49,957 nt of DNA from positions 1-49,957 of the forward strand of contig CABRZL010000004.1 in assembly GCA_902475435.1 (NCBI GenBank), written 5' to 3'. Of the stretch, positions 15,887-24,600 are shown piece by piece; positions within the stretch are counted from its first letter, which is position 1; the number at the start of each line of letters is the position of its first letter. The translations under genes and the position numbers were made by a program. Source of the stretch: an uncultured Eubacteriales bacterium. Lineage in GTDB: Bacteria; Bacillota; Clostridia; Oscillospirales; Oscillospiraceae. The notes under the pieces are model-generated. The model was not told the origin of the DNA. It was given only the letters and a program-made list of their open reading frames with translations, and ran no database searches.

Positions 15887-16906
15887 ATGCCCAATCAGGA
15901 TTTTACACGCCTTTTAATTGAAGGAACGGTCAACCGCACGTTGAATCAGATACGTAAGGACCCACAAAGAAGCATTCGAAATTTGGTGGATTTGGGAGTG
16001 ACATTCTCCCGAGGCCGGTTTCAGAGGAATTTTTTAGAAATTGCTCAAAATATGTTGGAAAATGAGAACAGCGCTTATTACGACCTGCTGGATCTTTTGG
16101 TTCACCAGGTAAACCCAGCGTATTTTAAGCACTTTGGCGTCAATCTGGGATATGAAGGACTGACGCGCGGGGCGCGAATCATTCGCAGCATAGAGAAAGT
16201 GAGCAGTTACAATATCCCTTGGGTGTTGTCCATGGCCTGCGGTCCGGAGGCGTTGGATTGTGTCGCCGTAGAGGATATCGTCCAGCAGGGGATAGAACAG
16301 GGAATATATGTCTATATGTTGCAAGGAAACGAAATTGAATTGGAAATGGTACAGGAGATTGTGGATAAATTTTCAAAGTGTGCATTTTTCTTGTTTACCA
16401 GCGGGAAGAACGTGGTGGAACAATCTTTAGAACCATTAAAGGCATCTTATAACTTATATATATCGGTTGAGACTGACGAGATGGCAATGGAAGCCGTTGA
16501 AATCATGAGTGCTCTGGGATTACTGTATGGAATTCACAAGGATTATCAGGATGACAGTTGTATCAGTCCGGAGATGTTGGAATCTTATATGAATTATCGT
16601 CCGGCGATGGTAATATTGTTCCCAGCGGGAGAGGACGTATTTTCGCTGTCGGAACAGCTTTATCCCAAAGTGAAAGAGCTTAGACTGCAGCAAAAATATC
16701 CCTATTTTTTAATGGAAGCGCTGGGGGACAGCTTGTTTATTGATCGAATCATCTCTGGAGATCCCTGCATGCTGACTATTTTGGGAGATGGTCAGGCGCT
16801 GGGAGTCTGTACAGGAGGCATAAGCGAAGTTGGGAATATTTTGGATATACCCTTGAATCAAATCCTGAGACAGACGGTACCGAAAACCTACGGGGATGGG
16901 AGGTAA
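15887..16906 (+). CDS. Degenerate radical-SAM-like protein (middle cluster Cys and GGEP lost)
   Basis: 339 residues. By eye it aligns with the divergent radical SAM protein: NIPWVLSMACGPEALDCVA (109-127) against NIPWAILMDPTSACNLHCTGC. The first and third Cys remain (118 and 125, six residues apart), but the middle one is Ala122, so CX3CX2C is broken. The SAM motif YTGGEP has become YMLQGNEI, and FTNGT has become FTSGK. The end (SGDPCMLTILGDGQALGVCTGG) keeps traces of the SPASM-like segment. It should not bind a catalytic 4Fe-4S cluster in the normal way. It is followed by a TetR gene three bases later. It may be a regulatory or scaffold partner of the intact enzyme, or a ligand sensor. The frame is intact, so it is not a decayed gene. 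Confidence 0.8.
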   Translation: MPNQDFTRLLIEGTVNRTLNQIRKDPQRSIRNLVDLGVTFSRGRFQRNFLEIAQNMLENENSAYYDLLDLLVHQVNPAYFKHFGVNLGYEGLTRGARIIRSIEKVSSYNIPWVLSMACGPEALDCVAVEDIVQQGIEQGIYVYMLQGNEIELEMVQEIVDKFSKCAFFLFTSGKNVVEQSLEPLKASYNLYISVETDEMAMEAVEIMSALGLLYGIHKDYQDDSCISPEMLESYMNYRPAMVILFPAGEDVFSLSEQLYPKVKELRLQQKYPYFLMEALGDSLFIDRIISGDPCMLTILGDGQALGVCTGGISEVGNILDIPLNQILRQTVPKTYGDGR

Positions 16907-16909
16907 TTT

Positions 16910-17473
16910 ATGTCCTATTCCGATATTACAAAACGAGCATTGGCGGCGGTAATGAAAGATTTGATGGCAAAAAGGCCGTTCTCAAAGATCAATGTAGGCG
17001 ATATTTGCGCTGCCTGCGGCCTTAATCGTAAGAGTTTCTATTATCATTTCCGAGACAAATATGATCTGGTGAACTGGATTTTTCAAACGGAATTTATTAC
17101 GACGATACAGACATTACCTATACAGAATGAATGGGAACTGCTGCAGCGGTTATGCAATTATTTTTATGAAAATCGAGCGTTTTACCGGGCGGCATTGGAA
17201 GTTCATGGGCAGAATTCTTTTCCGGAATATTTTCGAGAAACGATGATGCCTGTTGTGCAAGCCGCTTTGATGGGAATATTGGATAAGCCGGATGAGACAA
17301 TAGAGGATATGGTAAATTTTGCAGCAGAGTTTTATGCGGATGCCTTTCTTTGCAGTATCGTTCGATGGCTGAGCAAACGGGATCCTGATCCGGCGGACAC
17401 GTTTTTTTGTAAGTTACAAGTTTGTTTGAAATTAGGAGCACATCGGATTATTTCTGCATCGCCAGAGACGTAA
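16910..17473 (+). CDS. TetR/AcrR family transcriptional regulator
   Basis: 187 residues. The N-terminal HTH reads FSKINVGDICAACGLNRKSFYYHFRDKYDLVNWIF, typical of TetR proteins with the DhaS-like C-terminal domain. The ATG at 16910 follows GGGAGG and lies three bases after the stop of the pseudo-radical-SAM gene, so both are in one transcript. Its last 26 bases overlap the end of the convergent LysR gene. It probably controls the divergent radical SAM pair; the ligand is unknown. Confidence 0.88.
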   Translation: MSYSDITKRALAAVMKDLMAKRPFSKINVGDICAACGLNRKSFYYHFRDKYDLVNWIFQTEFITTIQTLPIQNEWELLQRLCNYFYENRAFYRAALEVHGQNSFPEYFRETMMPVVQAALMGILDKPDETIEDMVNFAAEFYADAFLCSIVRWLSKRDPDPADTFFCKLQVCLKLGAHRIISASPET

Positions 17474-18302
17474 AAAATGTAGTTACAGCCTGTAAAAGCC
17501 GGTCGTTCCGCTGCTGATTCCGTTGTGGGGGCAAAATAGCGTAAAGGGTTCTGGAGAGGGAAATACTCTGCAGTGGTCGCAGTACCGTTTGCTGCGGGTC
17601 TGGGTGGGGCCAGGTGATTTCCGGCCAGAAGGCGGCGCCGTCCCCAGCCTCCACCATTTGGCGGAGCGTCTGGCCGTCGGAGACAACTGCCTGTATATTC
17701 AATACGGCGGGCATCGTAAAGATTTGCCGATCGATGAGATTGCGTAAAGCGGTATTCTCTCCGGGGAGGATTAGCGGCAATCCTTCCAGGGTAGTGAAAT
17801 CAAGCGGCTGCTTTGGCAGCATTTTGACGGGGATTGCCAAAAGCACGCGTTCTTCCAAAAGAGGAATGCTGTCTTCCTGGCGACCCGAGGGAGTAGCGGC
17901 GATGGAGAGGTCGCAGTCATCGATCCAGTTCTCTGCAGTCAACAGAATCTGTGCATGGGGTTCTTGTTGTAAAAATTGATGCGCAAATTGGGCCATTACG
18001 GGTTCCGCCACAGAGACGTTGATACGATATTGTTGACGGGGATGATGCCGATTTTTTACAAAGTCCGGCAATTTGTTGACCGCTGTTAGAATTGGTCGTA
18101 CCTGCTGAAGGAATTCCTGGCCTGCTGGATTGAGAACCAGCCGGTTTCCCTCTCGGTCAAAGAGCGGAAGCTCTAATTCTTGTTCTAAATGCAGCAGGGA
18201 TTTGCTGATAGTAGATTGAGAGACCATAGCTTCTGCTGCGGCCCGCGCGGTGGAACCGTTTTCTGCCACGAGAACAAAGTAACGCAGCTGTGTTAACTCC
18301 AT
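17448..18302 (-). CDS. LysR family transcriptional regulator 2
   Basis: 284 residues. The winged HTH starts MELTQLRYFVLVAENGSTARAAAEAM and has SQSTISKSLLHLEQEL; an effector-binding domain follows. The ATG at 18302 follows GGAGG at 8 bases. It is divergent from OYE gene 2, and the 176 bases between them hold a perfect 6-3-6 palindrome of T-N11-A type that overlaps its own -35. This is the classical LysR arrangement: self-repression and activation of the divergent gene. The 3' end overlaps the TetR gene by 26 bases. Confidence 0.92.
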   Translation of the reverse strand: MELTQLRYFVLVAENGSTARAAAEAMVSQSTISKSLLHLEQELELPLFDREGNRLVLNPAGQEFLQQVRPILTAVNKLPDFVKNRHHPRQQYRINVSVAEPVMAQFAHQFLQQEPHAQILLTAENWIDDCDLSIAATPSGRQEDSIPLLEERVLLAIPVKMLPKQPLDFTTLEGLPLILPGENTALRNLIDRQIFTMPAVLNIQAVVSDGQTLRQMVEAGDGAAFWPEITWPHPDPQQTVLRPLQSISLSRTLYAILPPQRNQQRNDRLLQAVTTFFTSLAMQK

Positions 18303-18340
18303 AGGTCGAACCTCCAAGAAAATATTTCATACCTGTACTG

Positions 18341-18369
18341 ATTATAGGGGCGGTTTTGCAATTAGTCAA
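18341..18369 (-). promoter_or_regulatory. Promoter of LysR gene 2
   Basis: TTGACT (18364-18369), 17 bases, TATAAT (18341-18346) on the minus strand. Confidence 0.8.
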
Positions 18370-18383
18370 TGAATAAAATTCAT
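18369..18383. promoter_or_regulatory. Candidate LysR box ATGAAT-AAA-ATTCAT
   Basis: A perfect dyad with 6-base arms and the T-N11-A pattern of LysR sites. It touches the -35 of the LysR gene and lies about 20 bases upstream of the -35 of OYE gene 2. Confidence 0.55.
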
Positions 18384-18405
18384 AGTTCAATGATCAAAGA
18401 GCGTT

Positions 18406-18433
18406 TTGTCTTCTCTGAATGGCATGATATAAT
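18406..18433 (+). promoter_or_regulatory. Promoter of OYE gene 2
   Basis: TTGTCT (18406-18411), 16 bases, TATAAT (18428-18433). Confidence 0.65.
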
Positions 18434-18478
18434 AATAATATCTATCAATGTGCATTCACACAAAGAAAGGAAGATACC

Positions 18479-20596
18479 ATGGAACTAAAATACAAATCGC
18501 TTCTCAGCCCCATTAAGATTGGCAATATGGTGCTGAAGAATCGTATGCTCTCTTCGGCGTCTACTCCACATTTTCTACAGGGCACCGAAAAGAATCCTAC
18601 GGAAAAAGTGATTGCTCATTTTTCCAACCGGGCCCGCAATGGCGCTTCTCTGGTGACGCTTAACCATCTGTATGAGAAAACCATGCCCGTGATGGGGCGG
18701 GCTTTGGATAATACTCCCTGCCACTTTAACCTATTTGATTTAAACGATGCCAATGCACAGGATTACTTCTGTAAGCTGATCGACGCCATCCATTTCTATG
18801 GCGCAAAAGTCAGCGGCTATATTATGAGCCCTGCAAATATGCAGGGCGGAATGGGTATGCCTTCCGGCGCTCCCGGTGGCCCTGGCGGTCCCGGCGCTGG
18901 TCCTGATGGGGCCGGCGGTCCACCAGCCGATATGCCTCCTATGCCCATGGAGGATACCACGCCGCAGCATAAGGATTTTGGCATTGCGCCTGGCGATGAT
19001 AAACACGCCCAGGCAGACGGTGGCCCACAGCAGAGCCCGTCTTCTTACACAAAAGAGTACCTTCAGGCCATGATTGAGGACTACTGTCAGCAGGCCAAGG
19101 ATCTCAAGGCTCTGGGCTTTGATATGATTTCTGTTTATTGCTGTTACCGCAATAACCCCATGGCAAAGCTGCTTTCTCCCATTACCAATGACCGTACCGA
19201 TGAGTATGGGGCACAGAGCTTGGAGAGCCGTGGTCGTTATATGGTGGAATTATTTACCGCTATGCGGAAGGCCGTTGGAAAGGGATTCCCGCTGGAGTGC
19301 GTTTTGTCCGTAGACGAGGAGGAATTTGGCGGCTATACAAAAGAGGATACAATCAATCTGGCCAAGATGATGGAAGGCATATGTGATATTTTCCACCTCC
19401 GTTCTGGCGATATGGATCCGCAGCATCCTCTGGGCTTCACGTCTACTGAGGATAAGCCGGCTCCTTACATCGACGCGATGAGCTATGTCTGCAAGGAGAT
19501 TAAGAAGCGCGGGATTAACATGGTGGTAGCTGCTTCCGCTGGATTCCAGGATCCTGAGATTGCAGATAACCTGGTGGCTGATGGTGGCGCGGATATGATT
19601 TATATGGCACGGAGCTGGATTAACAATCCTGATTACGGTCAGAAAGTCTATTCCGGCCACAAGGAAGATATTGTCCCATGTATTCGTTGCAATAAATGTC
19701 ATGTGCCTAACGGTCCAGATTTGTTCCGGACGGTTTGTTCTGTGAACCCCATCCTTGGCTTGGAGGATCGCATTGACCAGATGGTAAAACCCGCCACGGC
19801 AAAGCGTAAAGTTGCAGTTGTGGGTGGCGGACCTGCCGGCATGGAATTTGCACGCGTCTGCGCTCAGCGCGGCCATGATGTGACGTTATATGAGGCCAGC
19901 GGAGAGCTGGGCGGCATGCTGAAACATGCGAAATATCCTTCGTTTAAGTGGCCGCTGCGGCAATTCATGGAGTATATGATCAAAGAAATGGATCGCTTGA
20001 ACGTCAACGTAAAACTGAACACCAGAGCAACCCGCGATATGTTGGCAGATGAAAATTATGAAGTTCTGGCTCTGGCCCTGGGGGCGGAACCCTCCTCTCT
20101 GCCTCTGCCTGGCAAGGATGGAAAGAATGTGTCTTATGCTGCTAACATCTATGGCAATGAAGGTACATTGGGCAAGAACGTCACCATTATTGGCGGCGGT
20201 GAGATTGGCGTGGAAACCGGGCTTTACTTGGCAGAGCTAGGCCATTTGGTTACTGTGCTGGAGATGCAGTATGATCTGATTCTGGATGCGCCTCATGCGC
20301 ATTACCGCAACATGGTGGTCAATTATTGGCGTCATACGGAAAACTTTGCTTATCAAGCAGGCGTTACCTGTACTGCCATTGATCCCGATGGAGTGCGGTA
20401 TTTGGATCCTAATGGCAAGGAATGCAAGCAGCAGGCGGACAATGTGCTTTTGGCCATTGGTATGAAGTCCAAGAGTGACGAAGCTATGGAACTTGCGTCC
20501 GCCGCACCTTACAGCGTAGTGATCGGTGACTGCGATAAGCCGGGAAATGTGCAGAAATGTATGCGGTCTGCGTTCGGCGTAGCTTCTCAAATTTAA
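18479..20596 (+). CDS. OYE-type NADH:flavin oxidoreductase 2 with Gly/Pro-rich insertion
   Basis: 705 residues. Same layout as the other two: FMN TIM barrel, Fe-S site (Cys 401, 404, 407, 420), FAD site VAVVGGGPAGME (446-457), NAD(P)H site VTIIGGGEIGVE. Signature motifs: STPHFLQGTEKNPTE (28-42), DMDPQHPLGFTST (311-323), RTDEYGAQSLESRGR (239-253). The loop where normal OYEs have QLWHxGR holds an insertion (123-156) rich in Gly, Pro, Met and Ala (APGGPGGPGAGPDGAGGPP). The canonical active-site HxxH is replaced by SVYCCYRNNP (218-227). It should reduce a C=C bond with NAD(P)H; substrate unknown. The ATG follows GGAAG. Divergent from LysR gene 2 and ended by a strong terminator. Confidence 0.9.
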   Translation: MELKYKSLLSPIKIGNMVLKNRMLSSASTPHFLQGTEKNPTEKVIAHFSNRARNGASLVTLNHLYEKTMPVMGRALDNTPCHFNLFDLNDANAQDYFCKLIDAIHFYGAKVSGYIMSPANMQGGMGMPSGAPGGPGGPGAGPDGAGGPPADMPPMPMEDTTPQHKDFGIAPGDDKHAQADGGPQQSPSSYTKEYLQAMIEDYCQQAKDLKALGFDMISVYCCYRNNPMAKLLSPITNDRTDEYGAQSLESRGRYMVELFTAMRKAVGKGFPLECVLSVDEEEFGGYTKEDTINLAKMMEGICDIFHLRSGDMDPQHPLGFTSTEDKPAPYIDAMSYVCKEIKKRGINMVVAASAGFQDPEIADNLVADGGADMIYMARSWINNPDYGQKVYSGHKEDIVPCIRCNKCHVPNGPDLFRTVCSVNPILGLEDRIDQMVKPATAKRKVAVVGGGPAGMEFARVCAQRGHDVTLYEASGELGGMLKHAKYPSFKWPLRQFMEYMIKEMDRLNVNVKLNTRATRDMLADENYEVLALALGAEPSSLPLPGKDGKNVSYAANIYGNEGTLGKNVTIIGGGEIGVETGLYLAELGHLVTVLEMQYDLILDAPHAHYRNMVVNYWRHTENFAYQAGVTCTAIDPDGVRYLDPNGKECKQQADNVLLAIGMKSKSDEAMELASAAPYSVVIGDCDKPGNVQKCMRSAFGVASQI

Positions 20597-20605
20597 TATT
20601 AGTTA

Positions 20606-20645
20606 TCCCCAGCTGGATTTTATCATCCAGCTGGGGGAATTTTTA
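20606..20645. terminator. Terminator after OYE gene 2
   Basis: TCCCCAGCTGGAT and ATCCAGCTGGGGG pair around TTTATC and are followed by AATTTTTA. It also ends the convergent membrane-protein gene. Confidence 0.9.
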
Positions 20646-20662
20646 TGTTTGGATCTATGCGG

Positions 20663-21235
20663 TTAGTCAATTTCTGGGCCGCGGTTTTTAATCTCAGGTT
20701 TGCCGTCGATTTCTGGACCTGTGTAACGAGCATATTGTGCTTCTCTGGAATCGGTTTCAAACTTGCTTTCCTGCGTGTTTTTAAGCTTTGCACCATAACG
20801 TAGGGCTTGAATAAGATAAAACATAATCCACGCGTGGAATAAAATATCCACAATCATGTATGTAATTCCACCGCTTAATATCATCAGAGCAATTAAGCAG
20901 ATACAATCTAACACAAATAATACTGTGGCCAGAACCATAATGCCACTGTGCTTTTTGGACATAATCCAACATAGCAGGTAGATTGCCAATATTACGACTG
21001 CGACGATCAGCATAGTGGCTCCGAATCCCAGCACATCACCCAGCAATATGCCATAATATGGAACTGCTATGGAAAACAGAAAATAATATCCGGATCCAGT
21101 CCAGTACAGCACCAAATTGATCACAGTGAAAATGATAGCTAACAGAAGATTGCCGCGTGCGATGGAGTATTGTTGCTGCATGTAAGCAGGACTGCCCTTA
21201 TCAGGACGGGGCTGATCTATTTTCTTTCTTGCCAT
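20663..21235 (-). CDS. Small integral membrane protein, unknown function
   Basis: 190 residues, family not recognised. A charged N-terminus (MARKKIDQPRPDKGS) is followed by four to five hydrophobic segments between about residues 25 and 150. The cytoplasmic-looking tail is charged and ends with two copies of GPEID (GPEIDGKPEIKNRGPEID). The ATG follows GGGAGG. It is convergent with OYE gene 2 and followed on the same strand by that gene's terminator. No link to the island can be shown beyond position. Confidence 0.75.
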   Translation of the reverse strand: MARKKIDQPRPDKGSPAYMQQQYSIARGNLLLAIIFTVINLVLYWTGSGYYFLFSIAVPYYGILLGDVLGFGATMLIVAVVILAIYLLCWIMSKKHSGIMVLATVLFVLDCICLIALMILSGGITYMIVDILFHAWIMFYLIQALRYGAKLKNTQESKFETDSREAQYARYTGPEIDGKPEIKNRGPEID

Positions 21236-21315
21236 AAGTATTCCTCCCTTATCTCTCTATTCATAGTATGACATGGAGAAGAACGCCTGTCAAGGGGCAG
21301 ATTAATCTTGCGGGC

Positions 21316-21708
21316 TTAAACCAATTGGATTGCCTTTGGCCCTTGAAATTCTATTGCGGACATATCTTTCAGGTAAAAACATATATGGTGGTAACCTGTT
21401 TCCTCATTATACGTTTCTTTTAAAAAGGGGCCGGCTTTGTACATTGCGTTCTGAACTTCCGGCCGGTCGTCAAAAACAACAGTACCACGGATACGGACAA
21501 AGCAGCCGTTGTTGAAAGCGCATAGTTCCACGTGGGGATTCGCCTGCATTTGACAATAGGCAGCTTTGTGTGTGCCGCAGCCAAAGTAAAGCTTATCTTC
21601 AAAGACCATTGTGAAGCCGAAGGGACGAACTCGAGGTTCTCCGTTTTCCACCGTGGCAAAATAAAATACGCCGCCAATTTTTTCTTTGAGCTGTTCCATA
21701 GAAATCAT
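21316..21708 (-). CDS. Pyridoxamine 5'-phosphate oxidase-like FMN split-barrel protein
   Basis: 130 residues. The small split barrel is recognised by GGVFYFATVENGEPRVRPFG (12-31), KLYFGCGTHKAAYCQM and NPHVELCAF. These proteins bind FMN or F420 and act as flavin reductases or oxidoreductases; few have a known substrate. The ATG at 21708 follows AAAGGAG. It is transcribed away from deoB, in the same direction as the membrane protein downstream. A link to the flavoenzyme island is possible but not shown. Confidence 0.85.
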   Translation of the reverse strand: MISMEQLKEKIGGVFYFATVENGEPRVRPFGFTMVFEDKLYFGCGTHKAAYCQMQANPHVELCAFNNGCFVRIRGTVVFDDRPEVQNAMYKAGPFLKETYNEETGYHHICFYLKDMSAIEFQGPKAIQLV

Positions 21709-21789
21709 AGCATTGCTCCTTTCAGCCTGTTCAGAAAATACTTTGTTTATATTTTATAGAATTTAGAAAAACTTTGCAATAGAGACTTC

Positions 21790-21818
21790 TTGCAAGAAAG
21801 ATTTTTTCGTGGTAGGAT
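21790..21818 (+). promoter_or_regulatory. Promoter of deoB
   Basis: TTGCAA (21790-21795), 17 bases, TAGGAT (21813-21818). Confidence 0.6.
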
Positions 21819-21843
21819 ACGAAAAAATGATTGAGGTGATTAC

Positions 21844-23004
21844 ATGGCGAAATTTAAAAAGGTGCTGCTGTTTTTGCTGGATTCTGTTGGAGTAGGGGCA
21901 CTGCCGGATGCAGACCAGTATGGTGATGCCGAAGCCGCTACCGTTCAGCATACCCTGTTGGCAAATCCAGAGTTACGGTTGCCGCATCTGGAGGCATTGG
22001 GACTGATGAAAATTCCCGGTATGGAGCAATTTTCTTCAGGCGTTGAGCCCATTGGCCGCTATGGTAAATGCTTGGAAAAATCTCGGGGAAAAGATTCGAT
22101 TGTTGGACATTGGGAGATCATGGGTGTTCCCACAGAAAAAGCGTTTAATACATTTCCCAATGGATTTCCGCAGACGTTGATCGATGCCTTTTCCCAAGCA
22201 ATCGGAAGACCTGTCCTGGGAAATGAAGTGGCATCCGGCACAGAAATTATTGCACGGCTGGGAGCCGAACACCAAAGAACTGGATATCCCATTGTATATA
22301 CGTCTGCCGACAGTGTATTTCAAATTGCAGCGCACGAAGATATTGTACCGCTGGAGACGCTGTATCAATGGTGCGAGATTGGGCGGAAATTAGCTGATCA
22401 AATGGGATTTGATATAGGCCGGGTAATTGCCCGTCCCTTTATTGGACAGCCTGGAAATTATATTCGGACCGCAGGCCGACATGACTACGCGGCGTTGCCG
22501 CCTGCAAAAACAGACTTGGAAATTTTGGAGGAAAATGGAATACCGATTCACTCGATTGGAAAGCCGGCGGATATTTTCCCTGAGGCCCGATTTTCCGACA
22601 AGATGAAAACTACGGACAATGCGGAAGGGATGGCGGCGGCCAAGCGGGCTCTGTTGGAAGAAGAGGGATTAATTTTTGTCAATCTACTGGATTTTGACAT
22701 GAAGTGGGGACATCGACGGGATGTGAAATCGTACGGGGAAGGACTTCAGGCGTTTGATGCGTTTTTGCCGGAAGTGTTGGAGGCTATGGATCAGGACACT
22801 CTCTTGGTGATCACGGCGGACCATGGTTGCGATCCTACCCATCGTGGTACGGATCATACCAGAGAGTATATTCCCTTTTTGATTTGGCATCAGAATATAA
22901 TTCCCGGGCCGCTGGGGATTCGGGAAACGTTTGCCGACATAGGTGCCACAATTTTGGATGGATTTGGATGCCCCAAGCCTGATGTGGGGACATCTGTGTT
23001 GTAA
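21844..23004 (+). CDS. deoB: Phosphopentomutase
   Basis: 386 residues, full length. An alkaline-phosphatase-superfamily enzyme that interconverts (deoxy)ribose 1-phosphate and 5-phosphate in nucleoside use. Visible motifs: FLLDSVGVGALPDADQYGD (metal Asp near residue 13), SRGKDSIVGHWEIMG, VITADHGCDPTHRGTDHTRE (metal-binding Asp/His) near the C-terminus. The ATG follows GAGGTG. It has its own promoter and a hairpin after the stop. No other nucleoside genes are beside it. Confidence 0.96.
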   Translation: MAKFKKVLLFLLDSVGVGALPDADQYGDAEAATVQHTLLANPELRLPHLEALGLMKIPGMEQFSSGVEPIGRYGKCLEKSRGKDSIVGHWEIMGVPTEKAFNTFPNGFPQTLIDAFSQAIGRPVLGNEVASGTEIIARLGAEHQRTGYPIVYTSADSVFQIAAHEDIVPLETLYQWCEIGRKLADQMGFDIGRVIARPFIGQPGNYIRTAGRHDYAALPPAKTDLEILEENGIPIHSIGKPADIFPEARFSDKMKTTDNAEGMAAAKRALLEEEGLIFVNLLDFDMKWGHRRDVKSYGEGLQAFDAFLPEVLEAMDQDTLLVITADHGCDPTHRGTDHTREYIPFLIWHQNIIPGPLGIRETFADIGATILDGFGCPKPDVGTSVL

Positions 23005-23007
23005 AAG

Positions 23008-23036
23008 TTGGATCGTGGAATTTTTCCACGATCCAA
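23008..23036. terminator. Hairpin after deoB
   Basis: TTGGATCGTGGAA and TTCCACGATCCAA form a perfect 13-bp stem with a 3-base loop. No clear U-run follows on the plus strand, so termination strength is unclear. Confidence 0.6.
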
Positions 23037-23103
23037 ACGCTATTTGTAGCCGCTTTTGCCCAATTTATTGAACAATAGGTGCATGATTGCATGTTTCCTA
23101 ATT

Positions 23104-23544
23104 TTATTTCTTTTGTTGCTTGTGAATCTTTGATATCAGGATACATAATACAATTCCGGTCAAGAACCCGCCAAGGTCAATCCAAACATCTCGAATTTGG
23201 CTGGAACGTCCTGCAACAAACAATTGGATTGTCTCGTCTATCAGCGCAGCAGACAAACCCGATAATATCACCAGGCTCCAAGGGCGTCGTTTCCATAGCC
23301 GCAGCATAACTGTGAGTTCCAGGCCCAAGATTAAATATTCCGTGCCATGTGCAAGCTTTCGAAGGACACCATGACCTGCGGAGGTGTCTACAGCGCTGCC
23401 CAAAATCTTACTCAGGATAGAACCTACCCAGTCGCTGATTGCGCTGGAAATTGTTCCCGGCATCAGAGAGTTGCCCCATATAAAGCATAAAGTAACAATA
23501 ATTAATCCGGTTAGCACATTCTTTTTTGTAGTAGATACTTGCAA
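23104..23544 (-). CDS. VanZ-like membrane protein
   Basis: 146 residues with four hydrophobic segments. The motifs FIWGNSLMPG near the start, LRKLAHGTEYLILGLEL (62-78), and DETIQLFVAGRSSQIRDVWIDLGG (about 103-126) are those of VanZ-family proteins, linked in some species to teicoplanin resistance and mostly of unknown role. The start is TTG at 23544, chosen because AGGAGG lies eight bases before it. Convergent with deoB. Confidence 0.88.
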   Translation of the reverse strand: MQVSTTKKNVLTGLIIVTLCFIWGNSLMPGTISSAISDWVGSILSKILGSAVDTSAGHGVLRKLAHGTEYLILGLELTVMLRLWKRRPWSLVILSGLSAALIDETIQLFVAGRSSQIRDVWIDLGGFLTGIVLCILISKIHKQQKK

Positions 23545-23617
23545 TCCTGATTCCTCCTGCGCGTTTTCCTCATTATATCGCGTTGCGTATTAACTTGTCA
23601 AAGGGGAGCACAAGAAT

Positions 23618-23646
23618 TTGCTTTTTTCGATGTACTCTGCTATGAT
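23618..23646 (+). promoter_or_regulatory. Promoter of the HAD hydrolase gene
   Basis: TTGCTT (23618-23623), 17 bases, TATGAT (23641-23646). Confidence 0.65.
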
Positions 23647-23677
23647 AAACTACAATTCTAGAGTTGAGGTGCTTTAT

Positions 23678-24493
23678 ATGGGCAGGTTTCATGGTGTGCT
23701 GCTGGTTTCAGATTTTGATGACACGTTGGTGAATCGACAAAAGCAGATTCCGCCTCGTACAATGGAGGCCCTTCAGCGTTATACGGCGGAGGGCGGCCGA
23801 TTTACCCTGGCTTCGGGGCGAAGCGTTGTGTCAATTCGGCAGCAGCTTTGTGGTTTGCCAATCAATGCACCTGTCATCACATCGAATGGAACGCAGATTT
23901 ATGATTATGCTGAGGAAATGTTACTGTCAGAGACGCCACTTCCAGAGACAGCCCCGGCAGATTTTGCGAAGGTAATGGCTGCATTTCCGCAGGTAGCGGT
24001 GGAGATTTATTCTCATGGGAAGCTATACTGTGTCAGACCCAATCAAGTTACTGCTGAGCATTTGCGTATCACTGGGCAAACGGCGTTGGAACGAAGTCTG
24101 GAACAGATTCCGGATGGATGGGTTTATGCAAAATTTGAAGAAGAAAATCTATATTTGCAGGAATTGCAGCAGTATCTGCACAGAGAATTCCATGGTCGTT
24201 ATGAGGCTATTTTTTCCAATCCGTATCTTTTGGAAATTGAAGCAGGAGGTTGCAGCAAGGGGGCTGGTGTTTTAAAGTTGGCAGAACTTTTGGGAATTGC
24301 CCGGGAACATATTTATTGTGCTGGGGATCAGGAAAATGACGTTAGTATGTTAAAGATCGCTTCCGTTTCGTTTACCCCGGCAGGCAGCAGCCAGGCCGCG
24401 ATAGATGCAGCAAATGTAGTAGTCTGCGACTGTGATCAGGGGGCAATTGCCGACGTGATAGAGTATTTGGAAAAAAGATATGTTGTATCGTAG
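23678..24493 (+). CDS. Cof-type HAD hydrolase
   Basis: 271 residues. HAD motif I SDFDDTLV, motif II in LASGR, a cap domain in the middle, and motif IV GDQENDVSML. Cof-type HADs dephosphorylate sugar phosphates, FMN or pyridoxal phosphate; the substrate is not readable here. The ATG at 23678 follows GAGGTG; an upstream in-frame ATG at 23618 lies inside the promoter and is rejected. A bidirectional terminator separates it from the PAP2 gene. Confidence 0.92.
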   Translation: MGRFHGVLLVSDFDDTLVNRQKQIPPRTMEALQRYTAEGGRFTLASGRSVVSIRQQLCGLPINAPVITSNGTQIYDYAEEMLLSETPLPETAPADFAKVMAAFPQVAVEIYSHGKLYCVRPNQVTAEHLRITGQTALERSLEQIPDGWVYAKFEEENLYLQELQQYLHREFHGRYEAIFSNPYLLEIEAGGCSKGAGVLKLAELLGIAREHIYCAGDQENDVSMLKIASVSFTPAGSSQAAIDAANVVVCDCDQGAIADVIEYLEKRYVVS

Positions 24494-24565
24494 AGGAAAT
24501 TGACTGTGTGCGTTCAACGGTTATTCGGAACCTTTTGTGGTCAATGGTAAATGGCAATTATTCGT

Positions 24566-24600
24566 AAAAAATGTGTGCCCTGAAAAGGGCACACATTTTT
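24566..24600. terminator. Bidirectional terminator between HAD and PAP2 genes
   Basis: AAAAATGTGTGCCC and GGGCACACATTTTT form a perfect stem around a 6-base loop. Confidence 0.93.

Noticed and set aside
16034..16324. Possible frameshift in the degenerate radical SAM gene, to explain the lost Cys
   Set aside because: The plus frame is open over 339 codons and aligns along its whole length with the paralogue; the Cys to Ala change is a substitution, not a frameshift.
19250..19876. Minus-strand frame of 208 codons inside OYE gene 2
   Set aside because: Shadow of a gene with clear motifs on the plus strand.
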